DNA of 64,000 nt, taken from contig CAUZFZ010000034.1 of NCBI GenBank assembly GCA_963579025.1, forward strand, positions 11,401-75,400. The letters run 5' to 3'. This DNA is from CAUZFZ01 sp963579025 (GTDB lineage: Bacteria; Planctomycetota; Planctomycetia; Planctomycetales; Planctomycetaceae). The notes under the pieces were generated by a model. The model worked only from the letters and a program-made list of their open reading frames with translations. It was not told the origin of the DNA and searched no databases. A program made the position numbers and the translations under genes. Position 1 is the stretch's first letter, and each line of letters opens with the position of its first letter. Below, piece after piece: positions 35,669 to 42,838 of this stretch.

Positions 35669-37027
35669 ATGAAACGCCCCTACGAACGACCAGTCATCAA
35701 GAAACTGGAAGCGAGCTTTCTTAACAAGTTCGGGACGAGCACGCTGGGTACGCAACGCGTCCGCAAAGACATCGACGGTGCGACGATTGACGAGCTGGTC
35801 AGCCAGTATGGTTCACCTCTATTCGTCTATTCGGAGCGCAATCTGCGGCAGAAGTATCGCCAGTTTCACACAGCCTTTACGACTCGCTACCCGGACGTCG
35901 CATTCGGGTGGTCGTACAAGACGAATTATCTGAAGGCGATCTGTGCGATTCTGCATGATGAGGGAGCACTGGCGGAAATCGTCTCGCGGATGGAATTCGA
36001 TAAGGCTCGTGCTTTGGGTATTCCCGGCGAACGGATTGTGTTCAATGGTCCGCATAAGCCATACGCCGTGCTGGAAGAAGCCGTGCGCGCTGGTGTCACA
36101 CTCAACGTCGACCACCCGGGCGAAATCGAAGATCTCGAACAGATTGCTGAACAGACCGGAGAGGTCATTGGCGTTGGCCTGCGACTGAATCTGGATGCTG
36201 GCATCTACCCACTGTGGTCAAGGTTCGGGTTCAATTTGGAATCCGGACATGCCATGAACGCCGTGCGGCGGATGTCTCACGGAGGTCGCCTGCAAGTCAC
36301 CGGGCTGCACTGCCACATTGGAACCTACATCCTCGATCCCACAGCTTACGCGCGGCAGGTCGAGAAGATGATCGCCTTCGCGAACGAGATTGAAGACCGA
36401 TTCGGCTGGCGGATTGAGAAGATCGATGTGGGTGGTGGGTTTGCCAGCCGCAGTCGGCTCAAGAGTACATACCTGTCGCCGGACGTGGTCGTTCCGTCGG
36501 TCGATGAATATGCCGAGGCTATCTGCGGATCTCTCCACGCGAATCTTCGTCCGGGGCATCAACCACAGCTGATCCTTGAGGCCGGTCGAGCCATCGTCGA
36601 TGAGTCGGGATACCTGGTCTCAACGATTGTCGCCACCAAACAACTGCCCGACGGAAGCCGGGCCTATGTGGCCGACGCCGGTATCAATCTGCTGTACACC
36701 GCAGCTTGGTATCAGTTCCACATCGAAACAGACCGTGAATGCAGCGGGCTCAATGAGCCGAGCGTGATCTATGGCCCCATGTGCATGAACATCGACGTGA
36801 TCGAAGAGGCCGTGCAGCTTCCGCCTCTGAATCGTGGACAGCGGCTGATCCTCTCACCCGTCGGCGCCTACAACAACACTCAATGGCTGCAGTTCATTGA
36901 ATACCGTCCGAACGTGGTTCTCGTCGGTGAAGACGGACAGGTCGAGCTGATTCGTGAAGCGGAAGACCTGAGCGATCTGGAACGTCGAGAGCGACTACCC
37001 GAGCGGTTGCGTGGCGACGCAGGCTGA
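35669..37027 (+). CDS. PLP-dependent fold-III decarboxylase with precursor-like N-terminal tag
   Basis: 452 residues, similar to diaminopimelate decarboxylase (LysA). PLP lysine is Lys84 in FGWSYKTNYLKA; other landmarks are VNGL-like GLHCHIGTYI, VGGGFASRS, LEAGRAIVDESG (Pro of EPGR is Ala) and GPMCMNIDVIEE with catalytic Cys372. The first about 36 residues are not part of the enzyme fold: MKRPYERPVIKKLEASFLNK then FG. The pattern of Lys/Tyr/Pro followed by K-L and a short tail resembles the start of RiPP precursors. A PqqD-like protein two genes upstream could bind it. The substrate is probably a basic or diamino acid, but is not determined. The UT/M23 gene follows 229 bp downstream. Confidence 0.82.
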   Translation: MKRPYERPVIKKLEASFLNKFGTSTLGTQRVRKDIDGATIDELVSQYGSPLFVYSERNLRQKYRQFHTAFTTRYPDVAFGWSYKTNYLKAICAILHDEGALAEIVSRMEFDKARALGIPGERIVFNGPHKPYAVLEEAVRAGVTLNVDHPGEIEDLEQIAEQTGEVIGVGLRLNLDAGIYPLWSRFGFNLESGHAMNAVRRMSHGGRLQVTGLHCHIGTYILDPTAYARQVEKMIAFANEIEDRFGWRIEKIDVGGGFASRSRLKSTYLSPDVVVPSVDEYAEAICGSLHANLRPGHQPQLILEAGRAIVDESGYLVSTIVATKQLPDGSRAYVADAGINLLYTAAWYQFHIETDRECSGLNEPSVIYGPMCMNIDVIEEAVQLPPLNRGQRLILSPVGAYNNTQWLQFIEYRPNVVLVGEDGQVELIREAEDLSDLERRERLPERLRGDAG

Positions 37028-37256
37028 TTCGGATCGCTTCTATCAGGTCCCAGCAGATTCGCCGCGTGAGCCTGCAGCGATCCGGTCAGGTCGATCACAC
37101 GAGAGAGAGTTTCGATCGCACTCAGCTTCAGATATCAGTCATTTGGATAGTCAGTTTCAGTATCGCAGCCGGAAACTCTGTGCAGATGTCCCAGTCTTCC
37201 AGACTGGTCGCACCCATTCCATCCATTTCAGTCGATTCAATCGATAGCCTCGGCCG

Positions 37257-39494
37257 ATGACAGAAGTGAGAACATCCTCGGATCAGCGTGCGGACACTGT
37301 GCGCTCGGAGACCGGTTATTCAATGACCGGGTCTGCGGGCGTTGGCGCGACCCGAGATGCGAACACGGGGCCCGAACACGAGATGGCTCGCGAAACGAAT
37401 CTGGGATCAAGAACTGGTGCCGTGCAGAGTTGGCTCGCATCCATTTTTGAGAGTTATGCCGAAGTGCTGTTCCTTAACGGAACGGTGCCGGGCGTCATAT
37501 TTGCCGCAGCGACTTTCCTGCGGCCGAATGTGGGGCTGTGTGGACTACTGGCTATTGTTGCTGCCTACGTCTTTGCCCGGCTGATTGGCATGGACCGCTC
37601 TTTCCTGCAGACCGGATTCTGTACATACAATCCGCTTCTGGTTGGACTGGGGCTTGGCTCGTTCCTCTCGATCACGCCGACAACTGTGTTCTTCGTTGCA
37701 GCGATGGGCATCTTCACCCTGATCGTCACAGTGGCGACGGCGCACGTGTTTCGGACATTCCTGCGACTCCCGGCACTCAGTCTGCCATTCGTGGGGTGCA
37801 TGGTGGTCGCCTATCTGGCGACGCTTCGATATCCGAACCTGGTGCTGTCCACCGGCAGTCCGGGCCTGTGGCTCGAATCGTTCCCCCAACTTCCCGTCGT
37901 GGTCGACAGTTTTTTGCGTTCACTGGGAGCAATCCTGTTCGTCCCACACCCGCTGGCTGGTGCAGGGATTGCGGCGATGCTGCTGTTCCGGTCGAGGATT
38001 CTGTTTGGCCTGGCCGTGTCGGGTTTTGCGTCCGGCGTCTGGCTGCGATCTCTTCTGCTCGGCTCATCACAACAGGCCCTGGCCGACCTGAGCAGTTTCA
38101 ATTTCATGCTGATTGCGATTGCGGTCGGTGGCGTGTTCCTGGTGCCTTCGATCACAAGTTATGTGGTGGCCTTTGTGGCGATTGCCGTCGCCACAGTGAT
38201 ACTCGATGCCACAACCGTGTTCTGGTCGTGGTTCGGAATTCCGGCCTACACACTGCCATTCAATGTTGTCGCGATGGGATTCATTTACACGCTGGGACTG
38301 GTCGAATTCCGAGGCGTTCCCGCAGTGCTGGGACGGACTCCGGAAGAAACGCTGGACCTGAGCCTCTCGACCCGCTGGCGCTTTCCAGGCAACTATCGCA
38401 CGCTGCGACTGCCGTTCTTTGGAACATGGACGGTGTGGCAAGGCTTCGACGGGCCGTGGACGCACACGGGCCCCGGACGCTACGCGTACGATTTTGTCAT
38501 CAAAGATTCTGACGGCTCAACGTACTCAGGCACCGGAGCCCGGCCGTCGGACTACTACTGCTTTCAGAAGCCGGTCAGTTCGCCGGTTCGCGGTCGTGTG
38601 GTCAAAGTCGTCACGGACCTTGCGGATAACCAGCCCGGAGAAGTGGATTCGGTCAACAACTGGGGCAACCTTGTTCTGATCCACGACGAACGCGGCTTCT
38701 ACGTCGAGCTGTCTCACTTCTCGCGTGACAGCATCAAAGTGCACGAGGGCGAGTGGGTTGAACCGGGGACCGTCGTTGGACTGTGTGGCAACTCGGGATA
38801 CTCGCCGCAGCCGCACGTGCATGTGCAGGTTCAGATAACGCAGCAGACCGGAGCAGTCACGCTACCGTTCTGCTTCACGTCGTACATTTCCGAAGGGACC
38901 TTCGAGTCCGATGGCACTCCCGCGGTTGACTCGCTGGTCACTGCAGCTGCGGCAGACAGTCCATTCGATGCACTCACCGAGTTCCTTCTTGATGACGTAC
39001 TGGTCTACGAAGTCCATCACAATGACCGCCTTGTTGACGAGTTGCGTCTGTCGGTGCATATCGCTGTCGACGGAACGCTGTACTTCGAATCCGAGCGGGG
39101 CGGCCGACTGTATTTCGGCAAGTCAAACGGCACATTTTATTTCTACCGGACAGAAGGTGCTGATCCCTGGCTGCCATTGTTTCAGCAGGCGTTACCGCGG
39201 TTACCACTGACCTGGCAGCCGAGGCTCGAATGGACCGACAGCCTGGCCGCCGGCCTGGTCACGCGCGGACTGCCGCGGGCAGTCGTGCAGTCTGTCAGCA
39301 TGTTCGTGCCAGAAATCGCCCGCTTGAGATGCAAACTGCAGTTTGAGGATCACCACACAGTCAACTGCCGCATCGAAGCGTCCCGTTTCAGTGGACCGAT
39401 CGAATCACACACAACGTTCGACGAGCACAAGGGTTTCGCCCGAATCGAAGTCGGACCATATCAGTTGCGGAGGAAGTCCTATGTTCATGGATGA
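37257..39494 (+). CDS. urea-transporter-like membrane protein fused to M23 peptidase
   Basis: 745 residues; the first about 60 are low-complexity and a later start (37323 or 37383) is possible. Residues about 65-370 contain about 10 hydrophobic segments with urea-transporter (UT) marks: GFCTYNPLLVGLGLGSFLSI in the first repeat and TLPFNVVAMGFIYTLGLVEF in the second. Residues about 400-550 are an M23/LytM peptidase: first ligands in HTGPGRYAYDF, then NLVLIHDERGFYVELSHFS, EWVEPGTVVGLCGNSG and PHVHVQVQ with the HxH pair. The tail is beta-rich. It suggests a channel for a small polar molecule coupled to a periplasmic peptidoglycan endopeptidase. The 3' end overlaps the next gene by 14 bp. Confidence 0.82.
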   Translation: MTEVRTSSDQRADTVRSETGYSMTGSAGVGATRDANTGPEHEMARETNLGSRTGAVQSWLASIFESYAEVLFLNGTVPGVIFAAATFLRPNVGLCGLLAIVAAYVFARLIGMDRSFLQTGFCTYNPLLVGLGLGSFLSITPTTVFFVAAMGIFTLIVTVATAHVFRTFLRLPALSLPFVGCMVVAYLATLRYPNLVLSTGSPGLWLESFPQLPVVVDSFLRSLGAILFVPHPLAGAGIAAMLLFRSRILFGLAVSGFASGVWLRSLLLGSSQQALADLSSFNFMLIAIAVGGVFLVPSITSYVVAFVAIAVATVILDATTVFWSWFGIPAYTLPFNVVAMGFIYTLGLVEFRGVPAVLGRTPEETLDLSLSTRWRFPGNYRTLRLPFFGTWTVWQGFDGPWTHTGPGRYAYDFVIKDSDGSTYSGTGARPSDYYCFQKPVSSPVRGRVVKVVTDLADNQPGEVDSVNNWGNLVLIHDERGFYVELSHFSRDSIKVHEGEWVEPGTVVGLCGNSGYSPQPHVHVQVQITQQTGAVTLPFCFTSYISEGTFESDGTPAVDSLVTAAAADSPFDALTEFLLDDVLVYEVHHNDRLVDELRLSVHIAVDGTLYFESERGGRLYFGKSNGTFYFYRTEGADPWLPLFQQALPRLPLTWQPRLEWTDSLAAGLVTRGLPRAVVQSVSMFVPEIARLRCKLQFEDHHTVNCRIEASRFSGPIESHTTFDEHKGFARIEVGPYQLRRKSYVHG

Positions 39495-40596
39495 ACTCAA
39501 CCGGATTCGATCGTTTCGCGTGCGCGAGGTGTGTGCGCCACTGGTCGTCTTCTCCGTTTTCGTGCTCCTGTCTTTACCCGCTCTGGCGGTGCTTCCGCCC
39601 GGTGTCCAGGAGATACCACAAACTGCCTCGATGGGCAGTGAGCCATCGGGGCTTCCATTGATGCAATATGGACAGGCACCCGGTTACGCACACACGTCGT
39701 TTCCAACGCGCACGATCGATGCCTGGTCCACGCCGCCGGCATCATGGGCATCCGACACTACGTTCAATTCGCCAATGCCAGCCGTTGGCACGGAGAACTT
39801 CTACGTAGGAAACGAGCCGCCGATTACATTCCTGCCTTCCTATAGCCGCATTTCGTACGGCGACGGTTCGATTAAGGAACGTGGTGAGGCGAAGGGGATA
39901 TACGGCTCACTGAGTTACGGTGTACGGCTGCTGGAAGGTTCATTCGACGACACCGACATTCGCTTCAGAAGCGGTTTCGATCTGCACCAGCGCGACTACA
40001 CAGTGAAGTACACAGATTTCTGGACCGAGGGTGTTGGCTATTCAATCGGTGGGCACTTCATCCAAAGCAATGACATCACGACAGATGAGGTCTCGATACT
40101 GATCACCGGCGTTCAGTGGTATGAGAAAGACCGCTGGAACGCAGACCTGGACTTCTTTGTCTCAACCTATGAAGAGTTCCGCCCGGACGTCACCGTGCTG
40201 CAGCTCTCCGGGAGATACGGGAGCTACCGAACGAAGAGCGATGACTACACGGTGCGCAGAGAGGTGGCAGTCCATTACATCCACACGTCCGAGGATATCA
40301 TCGGACAGCGCGACCTTTTTTCCGGTGAGTTGCGTTGGTCCGTGGAATCCGGTTCGATGGGAATATCGCTGTTCGGATGGGCTGGCCAGCAGGTCTTTCC
40401 CGTACGCAATGGCGGCTTCCTTGTGTTTAACCTGGGCGACGAACGCGTGGCCGGATACGGTGGAGAGGTGCGAGCATCGTTGACACGCAACGGAGCCCTG
40501 ATCGCTCGACTTAACAACGAACACGTGCGGGATTCCTTCAACGACGTGCTCACCCATCAGTTGGTGGCCAGTTTGCTTTATTCGTTCACATTTTGA
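39481..40596 (+). CDS. putative outer-membrane beta-barrel protein
   Basis: 371 residues from the ATG at 39481, which has an excellent GGAGGAAG site inside the end of the upstream gene; a longer open frame to 39343 is rejected. A signal-like segment (VCAPLVVFSVFVLLSLPALA) is followed by a Pro/Ser-rich stretch. Then come alternating aromatic strands (YGSLSYGVRLLEG, DYTVKYTDFWTEGVGYSIGG, WYEKDRWNADLDFFVSTYEE), ending LVASLLYSFTF with the terminal Phe typical of outer-membrane barrels. No family is recognised. Overlap with the UT/M23 gene and the close TPR gene mark it as an operon member. Confidence 0.65.
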   Translation: MFMDELNRIRSFRVREVCAPLVVFSVFVLLSLPALAVLPPGVQEIPQTASMGSEPSGLPLMQYGQAPGYAHTSFPTRTIDAWSTPPASWASDTTFNSPMPAVGTENFYVGNEPPITFLPSYSRISYGDGSIKERGEAKGIYGSLSYGVRLLEGSFDDTDIRFRSGFDLHQRDYTVKYTDFWTEGVGYSIGGHFIQSNDITTDEVSILITGVQWYEKDRWNADLDFFVSTYEEFRPDVTVLQLSGRYGSYRTKSDDYTVRREVAVHYIHTSEDIIGQRDLFSGELRWSVESGSMGISLFGWAGQQVFPVRNGGFLVFNLGDERVAGYGGEVRASLTRNGALIARLNNEHVRDSFNDVLTHQLVASLLYSFTF

Positions 40597-40640
40597 GGTT
40601 CTGTGTAGCTTCCGTGGCTGCTGGGATTTGGAGAATTGAA

Positions 40641-41387
40641 ATGACTGCCAAGAGACTGCTGCAATCCAGCCTGATTCCTGTACTCCTGTTTGTGATGACA
40701 CATTCCGCTTCGGCTCAGGAAAGTGCCGCGGATTTATTCCGCAAGTCGTATGCATCGGAAGCAGCGCTGAAGTATCAGGAGGCGATCGATGCGATTCAGC
40801 CACTCGTCGAGAAGACGCCGGACGACTACATCGTCAACCTGAGAATGGCCTGGCTGCACTACCTCGCCGGCAAGCAACTGGAGTCGCTGAACTTTTACGT
40901 CGGAGCCATTCGCGTTTCCCCCAAGTCGGTGGAAGCACGCAATGGATACGTGCTGCCGCTACTTGCGCAGGAGCGGTACGAAGATGTGGAACAGGCCTGT
41001 CGTCAGGTGATGGTTCTTGACCCACGAAACTACTACGCCAACGTGCGTCTGGCGTTCGCACTGCGTCTGCAGGGCAAACTCGACGTAGCCGTGCCTCTGG
41101 TCCGCGGGATGCTCGAACTGTACCCGTCGGATGTCAGTTTCCTGCTTGAGCTGGCTCTTGCACTTTCAGCTCAGGAAGAAGCCGACGAAGCGAAGGCGCT
41201 GTTTGAGATGGTGCTGCTCCTCGATCCGGACAACGCCACCGCAACACAGGCACTGGCTCCGCCAGCGGCAGCATTGGAAACGCGCCCACGGAGAGTGGTC
41301 GCACTCATCGTTCCGCGGAATGAGCGGAAACTGCAACGCATCGAGGACCGCGTTGACCATTTGCTCGACACGATCTTCCGTCCATGA
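40641..41387 (+). CDS. periplasmic TPR protein
   Basis: 248 residues from the ATG at 40641 (GGAG upstream). The signal peptide is LLQSSLIPVLLFVMTHSASAQ. About five TPR units follow (EAALKYQEAIDAIQPLVEKT, VNLRMAWLHYLAGKQLESLN, ARNGYVLPLLAQERYEDVEQ, ANVRLAFALRLQGKLDVAVP, LLELALALSAQEEADEAKAL). The basic C-terminus RPRRVVALIVPRNERKLQRI may bind a partner. It is the last gene of the operon, followed by the hairpin at 41465-41522. Likely a scaffold for the barrel or M23 protein. Confidence 0.75.
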   Translation: MTAKRLLQSSLIPVLLFVMTHSASAQESAADLFRKSYASEAALKYQEAIDAIQPLVEKTPDDYIVNLRMAWLHYLAGKQLESLNFYVGAIRVSPKSVEARNGYVLPLLAQERYEDVEQACRQVMVLDPRNYYANVRLAFALRLQGKLDVAVPLVRGMLELYPSDVSFLLELALALSAQEEADEAKALFEMVLLLDPDNATATQALAPPAAALETRPRRVVALIVPRNERKLQRIEDRVDHLLDTIFRP

Positions 41388-42003
41388 GCTTCAGGATTTC
41401 GCCCAGGCAGTTGTAAGCGACGGTTGTTGAGTCCTGCTCGATAAGCGGCGAAGCCGCAACCAAAGTAGGACGGGCACTCCTGCCCGTCTGTCACCGGGGA
41501 CGGGCAGGAGTGCCCGTCCTACCATGCGCGCGCACGGCGCGCTCGTGTATCGGAGAAAGAATCTAAGCCTCGATACCGCCGTGAATGCAGGCGGTTCGCT
41601 TCGACCTCGAAGGCGGACATGCACGTCCGAAAACACGTTGCATGTCCGCAGTGGTCAATCACCACATGTTCATGGCACGCGGACCGACACGGTGGTTGAC
41701 CTTTGGCAACATCTCGTTGCCGCGCAGCGCGCGCTGACGATATCTGCCGTGTAAGCAGGTAGTTACGTCAAATCCTCGTGCCGCATCCGGTCTGCCTTGT
41801 GGTGCTGTGGCAACATGTCCCTGCGACATGAAGTCATGTTTCAGGACCGTGTCTCCGGATCGTCCGTCGACATAACGGCTTGAATTCATGTGACTTACGC
41901 ACACGCCGCCGCCATCGACTCTCAGAGAAGTCGAATTCTGGCATTCAATCTGCTTAACGGTTCCCTGTTCCGCGTCGGGACGCGACTCAAACGGGGGAGA
42001 ACG
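41388..42003. other. 616-bp intergenic region
   Basis: No gene is supported. It contains the 24-bp inverted repeat, the motif CGGAGAAAGAATCTAAGC (41551-41568, also at 6469-6486), and a small stem GGACATGCA / TGCATGTCC near 41613-41648. The promoter of the prepilin genes should be at its right end. Confidence 0.45.
41465..41522. repeat. perfect 24-bp inverted repeat
   Basis: Arms 41465-41488 and 41499-41522 are perfectly complementary (GTAGGACGGGCACTCCTGCC plus CGTC) with a 10-nt spacer. Each arm is itself partly palindromic (GACGGGCA...TGCCCGTC), so a cruciform is possible. It lies just after the TPR operon and may act as a terminator or be a mobile repeat. Confidence 0.85.
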
Positions 42004-42300
42004 ATGAGCACACTGTTGACCAGATTATGGGCAGACGAAGCAGGCTTCCTGATTTCGGGCGAGCTGGTCCTGGTGTCGACCATTCTGACTTTGGGAATGG
42101 TCGTGGGTCTGAGTGAAGTCTCGGCGGCAATCAATCAGGAACTCAGCGACGTCGCTTCTGCATTCGGCTCAGTCAATCAGAGCTACCGCTATCACGGGCT
42201 GTTCGACGACGACAAAGGCGCCTACGGCGGCAGCGGATTCCATGACCACGCTGATCAATGTGACGGCCACGGCATCTCTGTCGCTGGTTACCGCGGTTGA
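42004..42300 (+). CDS. small prepilin-like membrane protein
   Basis: 98 residues, ATG at 42004 with GGGGGAGA upstream. Short basic leader (MSTLLTRLWADEAG) followed by FLISGELVLVSTILTLGMVV, which looks like a type IV/Flp-class prepilin cleavage site with the Glu at +6 rather than +5. The rest (ELSDVASAFGSVNQSYRYHG) is a pattern I recall from small planctomycete membrane proteins. The tail is His/Asp/Gly-rich (GFHDHADQCDGHG). It pairs with the next gene, which has a canonical Flp motif. Confidence 0.6.
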   Translation: MSTLLTRLWADEAGFLISGELVLVSTILTLGMVVGLSEVSAAINQELSDVASAFGSVNQSYRYHGLFDDDKGAYGGSGFHDHADQCDGHGISVAGYRG

Positions 42301-42390
42301 GTTTGAGCGTCAGCACGTCTCGCAGACGGACGTCGAACTCTCAGGGTCGGTCTGCATCTTCGGCGGGTGACCGTTTCTGGAGCCATATGA

Positions 42391-42681
42391 ATGGTGCGTC
42401 TCTATCACAAACTCTGGAACGACGAGGTTGGGTCGACCACTGCCGAATTCGGCCTGGTGACCGCCGTCACCGTCGCTGCACTCTTTATGGGTATTGGGGA
42501 CTTTGCCGCGAAAGTGAACCGCGACTTCGAAGTGGCGGTTCAGACTCCTGGCCTGATGTCGATCAAAGAGCAGCGGGAGGCGAAAGAAGTAAAAGAAAAA
42601 CAGGAGGAAGAACGCGAGTTGCGCGAACTCATGAGCATTCGCCAGGGGAAAGACCAGGAAGACAGCGACGCGAATCAGTAA
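42391..42681 (+). CDS. Flp-type pilin with acidic coiled tail
   Basis: 96 residues, ATG at 42391 with GGAG upstream. LWNDEVGSTTAEFGLVTAVTVAALF matches the Flp pilin pattern (D-E-x-G then xxxxE(Y/F)GL) with Glu at +5 after the predicted cleavage Gly, followed by one membrane helix. Unlike ordinary Flp pilins (about 55-60 residues) it carries a 50-residue charged tail, EQREAKEVKEKQEEERELRE, predicted to be coiled coil. No Tad secretion genes are in the window. Confidence 0.65.
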   Translation: MVRLYHKLWNDEVGSTTAEFGLVTAVTVAALFMGIGDFAAKVNRDFEVAVQTPGLMSIKEQREAKEVKEKQEEERELRELMSIRQGKDQEDSDANQ

Positions 42682-42727
42682 GCAATGTTCTTCTCTCCCC
42701 GGAAGATTCAGTAGTTCCAGTATTGAG

Positions 42728-42793
42728 GTAGCTGGATTCGCAAGAATTCAGCTTTACCACAGAAATCGGCTGAATTCTTGCGAATCCAGCTAC
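42728..42793. terminator. 25-bp perfect hairpin between convergent genes
   Basis: GTAGCTGGATTCGCAAGAAT plus TCAGC (42728-42752) is perfectly complementary to 42769-42793, 16-nt loop. It sits between the convergent Flp-like gene and the kinase gene, so a two-way terminator role is likely; it could also be a dispersed repeat. Confidence 0.75.
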
Positions 42794-42838
42794 GATCAAC
42801 TCGGCCCTGAGACTCAATCCTGAAACTACCGGGATCGA

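Noticed and set aside
41465..41522. Possible small RNA gene in the strong hairpin
   Set aside because: The arms are perfectly complementary and follow an operon end, which fits a terminator or repeat better.
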